Source of the DNA: Saccharopolyspora gloriosae
Lineage (GTDB): Bacteria; Actinomycetota; Actinomycetes; Mycobacteriales; Pseudonocardiaceae
DNA: 64,000 nt
Assembly: GCF_014203325.1 (NCBI RefSeq)
Contig: NZ_JACHIV010000001.1
Location: 4,651,501-4,715,500 of the forward strand
Direction: 5' to 3'
Below the pieces are notes generated by a model. It searched no databases, was not told where the DNA came from, and saw only the letters and a list, made by a program, of their open reading frames with translations. Made by a program: the position numbers and the translations under genes. Of this stretch, positions 51,628-60,548 are shown piece after piece (the first letter of the stretch is position 1; every line of letters starts with the position of its first letter).

Positions 51628-53520
51628 ATGACCACGCTCACCGACCGCCCCGCACCCGCCGGACGGGCCGCACCGCGCCGCCGAGGCCTGCTCGCCCTGC
51701 CCGAGAGCCGGTGGGCCGGGGCCGCGCTGCTGGCGTTCCTGCTCGGACTCGCGGTCGACCTCGGCGGCGGACCTGCCTGGACCTCCTGGGCGCTCTACCT
51801 GCTCTGCTACGCCACCGGCGGCTGGGAACCGGCCTGGGCGGGGCTGCGGGCGCTGCGCGAACGCACGCTGGACGTGGACCTGCTGATGATCGTCGCGGCG
51901 ATCGGGGCCGCGAGCATCGGCCAGGTGCGCGACGGCGGGCTGCTCATCGTCATCTTCGCGACCTCCGGGGCGCTGGAGGCCTACGCCACCGCGCGCACCG
52001 AGGACTCCGTGCGCGGCCTGCTGGACCTCGCCCCGGAGACCGCGGTGCGGGTGCGCGACGGCGCGGAGCGGACCGTGCCCGCCGCCGACCTGGTCGTCGG
52101 CGACGAGATCCTGGTGCGCCCCGGCGAACGCGTCGGCGCCGACGGCGAAGTGCTCGACGGCCGCACCGAGATCGACGAGGCCACGATCACCGGTGAGCCG
52201 ATACCCGCCGCGAAGGCCCCCGGCGACGAGGTGTTCGCCGGAACCCTCAACGGCTCCGGCGCGCTGCGGGTGCGCGTCGCGCGGGACGCCTCGGAATCGG
52301 TGATCGCGCGCATCGTGGCGCTGGTGGCGGAGGCGAGCGAGGCGAAGGCCCCGACCCAGCTGTTCATCGAGAAGGTCGAGCAGCGCTACTCGATGGGCAT
52401 CGTGCTCGCGACGCTCGCCGTGTTCGGCGTCCCGCTGCTGTTCGGGGCGGCCGTGGCGGACGCGCTGCTGCGCGCCATGACGTTCATGATCGTCGCTTCG
52501 CCGTGCGCGGTGGTGCTGGCGACGATGCCGCCGCTGCTGTCGGCGATCGCGAACGCGGGCAGGCGCGGAGTGCTGGTGAAGTCGGCGGTGGTGCTGGAAC
52601 GGCTCGCCGACGTCGAGCGGGTGGCGCTGGACAAGACGGGCACCCTCACCGAGGGGGTGCCGGTCGTCGCCGAGATCCACCCCGAATCCGGGCACGGCGC
52701 CGACGAGGTGCTGGCACTGGCCGCCGGAGCGGAACACCGCAGCGAGCACCCGCTGGGCCGGGCCGTGGTCACCGCCGCCCGCGAACGCGGCCTGCCGATC
52801 CCGGACGCCGCGGACTTCCGCGCCGAACCGGGGCGGGGCGTGACCGCGCTCGTCGCGGGACGGCGGATCGAGGTGCGCGGCCCCGAGCAGCGCTCGGAGC
52901 GCGTGGCCGCCGTGGAGTCCGCCGGGCGCACCGCCGTGGTGGTGCTCGCCGACGGCGTCGTCGCGGGCGTGCTCGGCCTGACCGATCGGATCCGGCCGGA
53001 CGCCGCCGCGGCCGTGCGGTCGCTGCGGGAGCTGACCGGCGCGGAGCCCGTGCTGCTCACCGGCGACCACGAACTCGCCGCCCGGCGCATCGCGGACGAG
53101 GCGGGGATCCGGGAAGTGCGAGCGGGACTGCTGCCGGAGCAGAAGGTCGCCGCCGTGCGGGAGCTCGGCGACCGCACCCTGATGCTCGGCGACGGGATCA
53201 ACGACGCCCCCGCGCTGGCCGCCGCGCACACCGGTGCGGCGATGGGCCGGGCCGGCGCCGACCTCACCTTGGAGACCGCCGACGTGGTGATCGTGCGCGA
53301 CGAGCTCGCCGCCGTCGCCAAGCTCGTCGACCTGTCCCGGCGGGCACGGCGCCTGGTCCGGCAGAACCTGGTCATCGCGGCCTCGTTCATCGCGGTCCTC
53401 GTGGTGTGGGACCTCGTCGGCGACCTGCCGCTGCCGCTGGGCGTCGCCGGGCACGAGGGGTCGACGGTGCTGGTCGGGCTCAACGGCCTGCGCCTGCTGC
53501 GCTCCCGGGCGTGGCGCTGA
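51628..53520 (+). CDS. Heavy-metal translocating P1B-type ATPase (P1B-4-like: Co/Ni/Fe class)
   Basis: A 630-residue P-type ATPase starting at ATG 51628 (MTTLTDRPAPAGRAAPRRRG). It lacks an N-terminal HMA domain. The actuator motif is ATITGEPIPAAK. The metal site in the membrane is SPC at residues 291-293 (MIVASPCAVVLATMP), and the phosphorylated Asp335 is in LDKTGTLTEG. SEHPLG is the nucleotide-domain HP motif, and MLGDGINDAPALAAAH the hinge. Near the C-terminus is HEGSTVLVGLNGLRLL (His609). SPC plus HEGxT defines the P1B-4 group (CtpD/CtpJ), which exports Co2+, Ni2+ or Fe2+. It is divergent from arsR with a shared operator, so metal-inducible efflux is likely. Confidence 0.93.
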   Translation: MTTLTDRPAPAGRAAPRRRGLLALPESRWAGAALLAFLLGLAVDLGGGPAWTSWALYLLCYATGGWEPAWAGLRALRERTLDVDLLMIVAAIGAASIGQVRDGGLLIVIFATSGALEAYATARTEDSVRGLLDLAPETAVRVRDGAERTVPAADLVVGDEILVRPGERVGADGEVLDGRTEIDEATITGEPIPAAKAPGDEVFAGTLNGSGALRVRVARDASESVIARIVALVAEASEAKAPTQLFIEKVEQRYSMGIVLATLAVFGVPLLFGAAVADALLRAMTFMIVASPCAVVLATMPPLLSAIANAGRRGVLVKSAVVLERLADVERVALDKTGTLTEGVPVVAEIHPESGHGADEVLALAAGAEHRSEHPLGRAVVTAARERGLPIPDAADFRAEPGRGVTALVAGRRIEVRGPEQRSERVAAVESAGRTAVVVLADGVVAGVLGLTDRIRPDAAAAVRSLRELTGAEPVLLTGDHELAARRIADEAGIREVRAGLLPEQKVAAVRELGDRTLMLGDGINDAPALAAAHTGAAMGRAGADLTLETADVVIVRDELAAVAKLVDLSRRARRLVRQNLVIAASFIAVLVVWDLVGDLPLPLGVAGHEGSTVLVGLNGLRLLRSRAWR

Positions 53521-53627
53521 TCCACCCGCGCACGCGCCGGGCTCATCGCGGATGATGTTTGCCGTCATCCCGAGTGGATACTCCAGAGCCGATGTACGAA
53601 CACGGAGCACAGGAGGAACACCGCGAC

Positions 53628-54764
53628 ATGAGCGCCGAGGACGACGGCGGGACCAAGCGTTCCGGCGAGCAGGACGCGCCGAACCCCGCCGAGCAGGTCA
53701 CGCTCGGCCTGATCACCGACCCGGACCTGCCGGAGCGGGTCGCCCGGCACCTCGCCGACGAACTGCCCGAACACCTCGGCGACGAGCGGGAGTGGACGGT
53801 CGAAGTGGACGTCGACCCGGTCACGGCGGGCCTGCACGGAACCCGGGACATCCTGCGCGCGACCCGGGACCGGTTGCAGCAGCGCAACTGGGACTACGCG
53901 ATCACTTTCACCGACCTGCCGGTGCGGGCCAACGGCAGGCCGGTGGTGGCGGACGCGAACGTCGACGAGCACGTCGCGGTGGTGTCGTTGCCGACGCTCG
54001 GCGGCACCCAGCCCTACCGGCGCTCCCGGCAGGTCGTGCTGCAGCTGGCCGACGAGCTCACCGGCCGGGAAGGCGGCGCCGACCACCGGTACGGGCTGGA
54101 CAGCGGGCTCACCGAGGTGGTCGCGCCGATCCGCCGGGAGGGCGAGCACGACGACGACGGCGAGGTGGACATCCGCTACACCGCCACCCGCACCCGGGGG
54201 CGGTTGCGACTGCTCAGCGGGATGGTGCGCACCAACCAGCCGTGGCGGCTGGTGTTCGGGCTGCGCAACGCCCTCGCGGCGGCGGTGGCCACGAGCGCGT
54301 TCGGCCTGTCCTCCAGCACCATCTGGCAGATCGGCGACCAGCTCGGCCCGATGCGCCAGATCATCGCCGCGGTGGGCTCGGTGGCCGTCCTGGTGGGCTG
54401 GCTGATCGCCGCGCACGGCCTGTGGGAGAAGCGCCGTTCGGACAGCCCGCAGGACCGCGAGCAGGTGCTGCTCTACAACACGTCGACGGTGCTCACGCTG
54501 CTCATCGGCGTCGGGGTTATGTACGCGGGGCTGTTCGTGGTCAACGTGCTGATCGCGCTGCTGCTGGTCCCGCCGAACCTGCTGTCGAGCACGCTGGGGC
54601 ATCCGGCGGACTTCACCCGGTACCTGACGCTGGCGTGGGGGTTCACGACGATGGGCGTGGTCGCCGGCGCGCTGGGCTCCAGCTTGGAATCGGACGCGGC
54701 GGTCCGGCAGGCCGCGTACGGCTACCGCGAGGAGCAGCGCCGCCGCGAACGGGAAACCGAATGA
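53628..54764 (+). CDS. Hypothetical membrane protein
   Basis: A 378-residue protein. The start chosen is ATG 53628 (MSAEDDGGTKRSGEQ) behind AGGAGGA; the frame is open from 53559. Residues 20-210 form a soluble domain (EQVTLGLITDPDLPERVARH; WDYAITFTDLPVRANGRPVV; VVSLPTLGGTQPYRRSRQVV), with about three or four hydrophobic segments after it (LAAAVATSAFGLSSSTIW; IIAAVGSVAVLVGWLIAAHG; TSTVLTLLIGVGVMYAGLFV; YLTLAWGFTTMGVVAGALG). Similar proteins occur in actinomycetes without known function. Stand-alone between the metal ATPase and a methyltransferase gene. Confidence 0.8.
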   Translation: MSAEDDGGTKRSGEQDAPNPAEQVTLGLITDPDLPERVARHLADELPEHLGDEREWTVEVDVDPVTAGLHGTRDILRATRDRLQQRNWDYAITFTDLPVRANGRPVVADANVDEHVAVVSLPTLGGTQPYRRSRQVVLQLADELTGREGGADHRYGLDSGLTEVVAPIRREGEHDDDGEVDIRYTATRTRGRLRLLSGMVRTNQPWRLVFGLRNALAAAVATSAFGLSSSTIWQIGDQLGPMRQIIAAVGSVAVLVGWLIAAHGLWEKRRSDSPQDREQVLLYNTSTVLTLLIGVGVMYAGLFVVNVLIALLLVPPNLLSSTLGHPADFTRYLTLAWGFTTMGVVAGALGSSLESDAAVRQAAYGYREEQRRRERETE

Positions 54765-55091
54765 GCCGCGTCCGCCGAATTCGCCGGACGGCGGTTCTCC
54801 CTCCGTCGAACATCAGGTGACCGCGCGCTTTTCCGCGCTCGACGAGCAGCGCACCCCGAATTGACCTTCGGCTGAACGGGTGACACCGAGCCGGGCCGCG
54901 GCGCACCGATCGGAGCAGCACCGAAACCGCCCCTCACCTGCGCATCCGATCGGCCGCCGCTGCCCGCCGGGTGAGCACACTAGGCTGTTCGCCCGAAATG
55001 GGCGAAGAGCGAATGAGTCACACATAGTTGTGTGGCGCAACCTTCCAGTTAGCCTCGCAAAGGAACTCGAAGCGGACTGAAAGGTGCTCAG
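54765..55091. other. Intergenic region
   Basis: About 330 bases without a supported gene. A short GC-rich inverted repeat (CCGCCG near 54772 with CGGCGG near 54789) could be a weak terminator for the membrane-protein gene. The region just before 55092 is less GC-rich (CACATAGTTGTGTGGCGCAA near 55021) and probably holds the promoter of the methyltransferase gene. Confidence 0.4.
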
Positions 55092-55955
55092 GTGACCAGC
55101 ACGCACGAGCAATGGGACATCGTTTCCGGAGTCGGGATCACCGCCCTCGCCGTGGCGGAAGGCCGCGCCGCCGAATCGGCCCGCGAGGACCGGCTGATCA
55201 ACGACCCGTACGCCCGCGCCCTGGTGGACGCCGCCGACGCGCCCCAGCTCGCCAGCGCCGAAGCGCAAGAGCTGATGCGCGGCATGGTGTCGGACTACAT
55301 GGGCGTGCGGACCCGGTTCTTCGACGAGTTCTTCCTGCGCGCCGCCGCGGGCGGTTGCGGCCAGGCCGTGATCCTCGCGTCCGGCCTGGACACCCGCGCG
55401 TTCCGGCTGGCCTGGCCGAGCGGCGTGCGGGTCTTCGAAATCGACCAGCCGAAAGTGCTGGAGTTCAAGGACCGGACCCTCGACGACATCGGCGCGAAGC
55501 CCGCCGCCGAACGGCACGCCGTCGCCGTCGACCTGCGGGACGACTGGGCGAGCGCGCTCCAAGACGCCGGGTTCGACACCTCGGTGCCCACGGCCTGGCT
55601 CGCCGAAGGCCTGCTGCCCTACCTCCCCGTGGACGCCGAAGCGCAGCTGCTCGACACCATCCACCGGTTCTCCGCGCCGGGCAGCCGCCTGTCCATCGAG
55701 CACGTCGCCGGTGACCGCGACCAGATGCTCGGCGACGAGATCCGGAAGGTCTCCGACCAGTGGGGCATCGACCTGCCGTCGCTGTTCAGCGTCGAAGACC
55801 GCCCCGACCCCGGCGACGTGCTCACCGGCAAGGGCTGGACCGTGCGCCGCGACCCCAGCACGGAGATCGCCGCCGGCTACGGCCGAACGTTCTCCGGCGT
55901 CCAGGAGATGTTCCACGAGCAGAGCCAAATGCTCACCGCCCGCCTGGAAGGCTGA
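55092..55955 (+). CDS. SAM-dependent methyltransferase, PPM-type (mycobacterial putative O-methyltransferase family)
   Basis: A 287-residue protein starting at GTG 55092 behind GAAAGG. Family features are SGVGITALAVAEGRAAESAR with EDRLINDPYARALVDAA at the N-terminus, YMGVRTRFFDEFFLRAA, motif I AVILASGLDTRAFRLAWPSG, the acidic VFEIDQPKVLEFK and WLAEGLLPYLPVDAEAQLL. This leucine-carboxyl-methyltransferase-like family is strongly expanded in mycobacteria and relatives and is mostly uncharacterised. The gene stands alone with a strong terminator after it. Confidence 0.9.
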   Translation: MTSTHEQWDIVSGVGITALAVAEGRAAESAREDRLINDPYARALVDAADAPQLASAEAQELMRGMVSDYMGVRTRFFDEFFLRAAAGGCGQAVILASGLDTRAFRLAWPSGVRVFEIDQPKVLEFKDRTLDDIGAKPAAERHAVAVDLRDDWASALQDAGFDTSVPTAWLAEGLLPYLPVDAEAQLLDTIHRFSAPGSRLSIEHVAGDRDQMLGDEIRKVSDQWGIDLPSLFSVEDRPDPGDVLTGKGWTVRRDPSTEIAAGYGRTFSGVQEMFHEQSQMLTARLEG

Positions 55956-55971
55956 TCCCCCTGCCAACACG

Positions 55972-56010
55972 ACATCGCCCGCCGGCCCCTTGAGGACCGG
56001 CGGGCGATGT
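55972..56010 (+). terminator. Terminator of the methyltransferase gene
   Basis: ACATCGCCCGCCGG (55972-55985) and CCGGCGGGCGATGT (55997-56010) form a perfect 14-bp stem with an 11-base loop, 16 bases after the stop codon. Confidence 0.85.
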
Positions 56011-56429
56011 GCATCGCACTACTGGCAAACCCTCACCTGCAGCAATGAAACCGTGCAACTGACAGTTGAAACTCACGCAGCGCTGACAAAGCCAGCCTGC
56101 GTCACCGACAACAGCCCCGTCTGTACGCGTAAGTGCTCAAGCGTCATCTGAGGCGAGGTAATCAATGTGTGCAAGGATCACGCCGCGTAGCCGGCATCCA
56201 CGAGTTTTTGACTATTAAGAAGCCTCGGCACGCAGAGAGCGCTCGCAGGTCGCCCCGGCGGGCGAGGCAGATGCACGCGTTTTGAGGCAGGAACCCACAG
56301 GGATCGGCTCCAGACCGTACGTCGCGTTCTGGTCTGCTATCACCGAAGAAACGGTCGATGGCAGACTGGCGAATCAAGATCGACCGAGGTGCGCAGAGCT
56401 GCTACTTGAATCGTGGGGAGGCACTCGTC
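56011..56429. other. Lower-GC intergenic stretch before the NLR-like gene
   Basis: About 420 bases, clearly less GC-rich than the rest of the window, without a codon-biased frame or RNA gene that I can recognise. It marks the left edge of the lower-GC island that includes the NB-ARC/WD40 gene and likely holds its promoter. No attachment-site direct repeat was identified by eye. Confidence 0.45.
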
Positions 56430-59400
56430 GTGACAGAGAGCGCCAGTGACGCAGGGCCATCAACAGTCGGGCCCTGGAACGCTGGGCGGAATCAGCTGGA
56501 CGGACGAGTTGGAACGGCGGTGCAGGCAGGAAACGTCGGGGGTGACATTACGCTGAACATCGGCGCCCCGACCTCGCTAACGAGCACTGGGGTCGTGCCG
56601 ACCCCTCCGAACCGCGTGGTGCCCCGTCCGGAGCTGTCCGACCGCCTGGTGGATAAGTTGCTATCCGACGAAGATGACGACGTGGTCGCGCTGGTCGGTG
56701 TCGCCGGAGCAGGAGGTTTCGGGAAGACCACCTTGGCTGCCGCTGTTTGCCGGCAAGAACGTGTCCTGCGGCAGTTCCCGGACGGCGTCCTGTGGGTGAC
56801 CCTCGGCGAGCAGGTACAAGAAGCTGACCTGGCTGGGAAGATCAACGATCTGACCGTACGAGTCTCAGGACATCGCCCTCTGCTGACAGACCCCGAACAA
56901 GCTGGTCAACACCTCGGCGCGATCCTTGACAATGCAGAGTGCCTACTGGTCGTGGACGACGTCTGGCGGGCATCTCAGTTGGCACCGTTCCTACATGGCG
57001 GACGATCATGCCGTCGTCTCGTTACCACCCGGATGCGCGACGTGCTACCAACGGGCACGGCTCAAGTAGCGGTCGATGCTATGACACCTCAGCAGGCACG
57101 CACCGTACTCAGCGAAGGATTGCCCGCCAGCTCTGACAAGGCTTGGGAGCCACTACTTGCCCGCACTGGAGGGTGGCCGGTTCTCATGACACTGGCCAAC
57201 CGGGCGGTCAGGAAGTACCTCCAGCGGGGTTTGCCAGTCCCCGAAGCAACAAAAAGGGTCGGAGATCGACTGGCGGCGAAGGGGCCAACTGCCCTGGATA
57301 TCACCAATGCGAACCAACGCAGCCTTGCGGTAGCCGCCACCGTAGAGGTAAGCCTGTCGTTACTCGCCGAGGAAAACCATCACCTGCTGGAACGTTTCCT
57401 GGAATTGGCAGTGTTCCCCGAGGACGCGGTGATACCCCAACGCACGTTGGAAGTATTTTGGGGCCACACCGCCGGGCTCGACGACGACGATGTCGAGCAG
57501 CTCTGCATGCAGCTGGATGATCTTTCGCTAGTACAGGGCTACAGCCTTAACGCAACCCCCAGACTGCAGTTGCACGATGTTATTGGAGATTACCTTCGGC
57601 ACCGAGCCGGCCTCCGCCTCACGTATTACCATCGATCACTCCTCGATGCCCATCGCGCAGAATTGACACGTACGAATGGGACGACGGCATGGTGGGAACT
57701 TCCGAGGAGCGAACCTTACCTATGGCGAACCCTCTCTCACCACTTACATCACGCGGATCGAAACGAGGAGCTCGACACCACCGTTTGCAATATTCGCTGG
57801 CTCCTCGCCGTCCTACACCGTGACGGCCCCGCCGCCGTGGAAAATGATTTAGCACATGTCAACGCCCCCCTCGGGGCGGCCCTGCGACGCGTCATCACCC
57901 AGAACGCACATTTGCTGGCACCAGTGGAACCTGACAATGCGCTCGCAGCCACTTTGCTGTCCCGTTTACATGGATACTCGGATCTAACTGACTACGTTGC
58001 CGCAGCGATCACGGCAGTACCTGGCCCCTATTTGTCGTCCGTCTGGCCTTTGCCGGACACACCGCATCCCGCCCTGCAACGAGTTCTCACCGGCCACCCT
58101 GAGCCGGTCATCACCACCGCGATCAGTCCCGATGGCACTTGGTTGGCCACTGGAAGCGAGGATGGCACAGTGCGCCTTTGGTCAGCCGAGGGAGCCTCAA
58201 TCGCCACCCTGCACGGCCACAGCCACTCGGTCATGGCAGTAGTGATCAGCCCCGACGGCACCTGGCTTGCCAGCGCCAGTAGTGATCGCACCATTCGCCT
58301 TTGGGAGGGCGATGGGACCCCTATCGGCGCTCTAACTGGTCACACTCGTGGGGTTATGGCGGTGGCAATCAGCCCCGACAGCACCTGGTTGGCCACGGGG
58401 AGCGAAGACCGCACAGTGCGCCTCTGGTCGGCCGAGGGAGCCCCAATCGCCACCCTGCACGGCCACAGCCATGCGGTGACAGCTGTGTCGATCAGCCCAG
58501 ATGGCACCTGGCTCGCCGCCGGAAGTCATTACGGCGCAGTTCGCACTTGGTCTTCTGACGGCAGCCACCTCGCCACCCTTACCGGACACACCGGCAGGGT
58601 CACGGCTGTGTCGATCAGCCCGGATGGCACCTGGCTGGCAACAAGCAGCTACGACGGCTCTGTTCGGCGCTGGTCTTCTGACGGCAGCCACCTCGCCACC
58701 CTTACCGGACACACCGACTGGGTCACGGCTGTGTCGATCAGCCCGGATGGCACCTGGCTGGCAACAAGCAGCTACGACGGCTCTGTTCGGCGCTGGTCTT
58801 CTGACGGCACCCATCTCGCCACCCTTACCGGACACACCGGGAAAGTCACGGCCGTCTCGATCAGCTTCGACGGCACCTGGCTGGTCACCGGAAGCGAGGA
58901 CTGCACCGTCCGACGATGGACCGTGGGAGGAACAGAAACCGCCACCCTCACAAGTCACACGAGCACGATCACAACTATGGCGATCAGCCCAGACGGCAAC
59001 TGGCTCGCCACCGGAAGCGACGAAGGAACCGTTTACCGGTGGGCGAATAATGGCAGCCTTGTCGCCACCCTTACCGGACACACCGGGAAAGTCACGGCCG
59101 TCTCGATCAGCCTCGACGGCACCTGGCTGGTCACCGGAAGCGAGGACTGCACCGTCCGACGATGGACCGTGGGAGGAACAGAAACCGCCACCCTCACAAG
59201 TCACACGAGCACGATCACAACTATGGCGATCAGCCCAGACGGCAACTGGCTCGCCACCGGAAGCGAGGACCGCACCGTACGCCTCTGGTCCTCCGATGGG
59301 GCGCCCATCGCCGCTTTGACCGATCACACCGATGCTGTAACGGCAGTGGCGATCAGCCCCGACGGCACCTGGCTGGCCACTGCCAGTCGTGACCGCACCG

Positions 59401-59915
59401 TGCGCCTCTGGGAATCCGATGGGACCCCTATCGCCATTCTGACTGGTCACTTCAATGGGGTTACATCGGTGGCGATCAGCCCGGACGGCACCTGGCTGGC
59501 GAGCGGAAGCAACGATCGATCCGCGCGATTGTGGCACCGAGAAGGAAATCACATCGCCACGCTAACTGGGCACACTAAGAGGGTCACGACTGTGAAAATT
59601 AGTCCTGATAGCCGCTGGCTCGCCACAGGAAGCGACGATGGAACTGTGCGACGCTGGGCTTCTGATGGCACACCTATCTCAACAGTGGCCGATCATTCGA
59701 GCAGAGTCACAGCTCTGGAAATCAGCCCCGACGACTCCTGGCTAGCCAGCACCGGCCACGACCGCATTGTGCGCCTGTGGAGCCAAAAAAAGGACATGTG
59801 CGTGTCTGCACTAAGGGTGGACGCCGATCCAGTGGGAGCCGGATGGCTTCCTGGAAGTTCGGAGTGCGCCGTGGCGGGCACTGCCGGTCCATACGTATTT
59901 CGAATCATTACGTAA
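56430..59915 (+). CDS. NLR-like STAND NTPase: amyloid-like N-terminal motif, NB-ARC, WD40 repeats
   Basis: A 1161-residue protein. GTG 56430 (VTESASDAGPSTVGPW) has GGGGAGG before it; ATG 56358 is in frame without support. Residues about 26-44 (GRVGTAVQAGNVGGDITLN) resemble actinobacterial RHIM-like amyloid signalling motifs (BASS3 type). NB-ARC follows: Walker A GVAGAGGFGKTTLA (about 90-103), Walker B LLVVDDVW (about 173-180), sensor RLVTTRMRD, GGWPVLM, and an MHD-like LHDVIGDYL. A helical linker leads to 14 WD40 repeats of 41 residues (about 554 to 1128) and a degenerate last blade, enough for two seven-blade propellers. Such proteins are thought to sense a ligand by the repeats, oligomerise, and trigger a cognate amyloid-motif effector in programmed cell death or phage defence. 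No effector gene is adjacent. GC is lower than that of the neighbours. Confidence 0.88.
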   Translation: MTESASDAGPSTVGPWNAGRNQLDGRVGTAVQAGNVGGDITLNIGAPTSLTSTGVVPTPPNRVVPRPELSDRLVDKLLSDEDDDVVALVGVAGAGGFGKTTLAAAVCRQERVLRQFPDGVLWVTLGEQVQEADLAGKINDLTVRVSGHRPLLTDPEQAGQHLGAILDNAECLLVVDDVWRASQLAPFLHGGRSCRRLVTTRMRDVLPTGTAQVAVDAMTPQQARTVLSEGLPASSDKAWEPLLARTGGWPVLMTLANRAVRKYLQRGLPVPEATKRVGDRLAAKGPTALDITNANQRSLAVAATVEVSLSLLAEENHHLLERFLELAVFPEDAVIPQRTLEVFWGHTAGLDDDDVEQLCMQLDDLSLVQGYSLNATPRLQLHDVIGDYLRHRAGLRLTYYHRSLLDAHRAELTRTNGTTAWWELPRSEPYLWRTLSHHLHHADRNEELDTTVCNIRWLLAVLHRDGPAAVENDLAHVNAPLGAALRRVITQNAHLLAPVEPDNALAATLLSRLHGYSDLTDYVAAAITAVPGPYLSSVWPLPDTPHPALQRVLTGHPEPVITTAISPDGTWLATGSEDGTVRLWSAEGASIATLHGHSHSVMAVVISPDGTWLASASSDRTIRLWEGDGTPIGALTGHTRGVMAVAISPDSTWLATGSEDRTVRLWSAEGAPIATLHGHSHAVTAVSISPDGTWLAAGSHYGAVRTWSSDGSHLATLTGHTGRVTAVSISPDGTWLATSSYDGSVRRWSSDGSHLATLTGHTDWVTAVSISPDGTWLATSSYDGSVRRWSSDGTHLATLTGHTGKVTAVSISFDGTWLVTGSEDCTVRRWTVGGTETATLTSHTSTITTMAISPDGNWLATGSDEGTVYRWANNGSLVATLTGHTGKVTAVSISLDGTWLVTGSEDCTVRRWTVGGTETATLTSHTSTITTMAISPDGNWLATGSEDRTVRLWSSDGAPIAALTDHTDAVTAVAISPDGTWLATASRDRTVRLWESDGTPIAILTGHFNGVTSVAISPDGTWLASGSNDRSARLWHREGNHIATLTGHTKRVTTVKISPDSRWLATGSDDGTVRRWASDGTPISTVADHSSRVTALEISPDDSWLASTGHDRIVRLWSQKKDMCVSALRVDADPVGAGWLPGSSECAVAGTAGPYVFRIIT
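58555..58800 (+). repeat. Tandem 123-bp coding repeat (WD40 blades 5 and 6)
   Basis: Two adjacent 123-base units (58555-58677 and 58678-58800) are nearly identical at the DNA level, differing in a few bases such as GGCAGG versus GACTGG. This shows recent duplication or gene conversion inside the WD40 array. Confidence 0.85.
58818..59250 (+). repeat. Duplicated two-blade block in the WD40 array
   Basis: A block covering blades 7-8 (from about 58818) recurs as blades 9-10 at an offset of 246 bases (2 x 123), with roughly 170 bases almost unchanged, including GTCACCGGAAGCGAGGACTG and CACACGAGCACGATCACAAC. The second halves diverge in the last third of each block. Confidence 0.85.
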
Positions 59916-59973
59916 TTTCTCGACACAACAGGTTTTCGAACTATCCTTTTGCGATAATGCGACCTACCCGAAA

Positions 59974-60010
59974 GCGGAGCCTCAGCAAGACAACCGCTAA
60001 GGCTCCGCTA
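59974..60010 (+). terminator. Hairpin after the NLR-like gene
   Basis: AGCGGAGCCT (59974-59983) and AGGCTCCGCT (60001-60010) form a perfect 10-bp stem with a 17-base loop, about 60 bases after the stop and shortly before the convergent universal stress gene. Confidence 0.65.
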
Positions 60011-60055
60011 ACCCCTAGTCCACCCCACACACCACGTAAAACCGAACCAACCCGG

Positions 60056-60469
60056 TCAGCGCACGACGAGGACGGGGCAGCGGGCGTGGTGGACGAGTTT
60101 GAGGGCTACGGAGCCGACCATCATGCCGGTGAAGGCGCCGTGGCCCTTGTTGCCGACGACCATCATGTCCGCCTGCGGGGAGAGCCCCACCAGTTCGTCG
60201 ATGACGTGGCCGCGCACGAGGCGGGGGCGGATGTCGACCTTCGGGAACTCGGCCTTGATGGCTTCGGTCGTGTCGTCGAGCAGCTTGCGGGCGCGCTGTT
60301 CGAGCTCGGCGTCCGGAGTGGGCAGCCGGTAGCCGAACTGGACGGGCTGGTGCCACACGGTGATGGCGTGCACGAGTCCGCCCACCTTCGTGACGTACTC
60401 GGCGGCCCAGCGCAGCGCCCGCTTGGACTCCTCGGACCCGTCGATACCTGCTACCACGGTCTGCGGCAT
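60056..60469 (-). CDS. Universal stress protein (UspA family)
   Basis: A 137-residue single-domain UspA protein behind GGAGGGGAA. VVAGIDGSEESKRALRWAAE forms the first strand and P-loop-like helix. The ATP-binding motif G-2x-G-9x-G-S/T is complete in VVGNKGHGAFTGMMVGSVAL, and HHARCPVLVVR is the final strand. It is therefore of the ATP-binding class, involved in stress or dormancy responses. It stands alone, convergent with the NLR-like gene and downstream of the helicase gene on the same strand (80-base gap). Confidence 0.93.
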   Translation of the reverse strand: MPQTVVAGIDGSEESKRALRWAAEYVTKVGGLVHAITVWHQPVQFGYRLPTPDAELEQRARKLLDDTTEAIKAEFPKVDIRPRLVRGHVIDELVGLSPQADMMVVGNKGHGAFTGMMVGSVALKLVHHARCPVLVVR

Positions 60470-60548
60470 GATCGCGTTCCCCTCCGTCGCGGCCGGAAAC
60501 CTTGATCGTATGGCACCGGAACGGGCCGTGCCACCGTCCTCGGACTCC

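Noticed and set aside
53551-53571. Small inverted repeat GGATGA...TCATCC after the metal ATPase
   Set aside because: Only 6 bp with a 9-base loop; too weak to call a terminator.
58332-59552. Long antisense frame (406 codons) with periodic repeats opposite the WD40 array
   Set aside because: Its periodicity simply mirrors the 123-base WD40 units; no ribosome binding site or domain.
58081-59780. Regular repeat spacing that could suggest a CRISPR-like array
   Set aside because: The units are 123 bases, in frame and encode WD40 blades; there are no unique spacers or cas genes.
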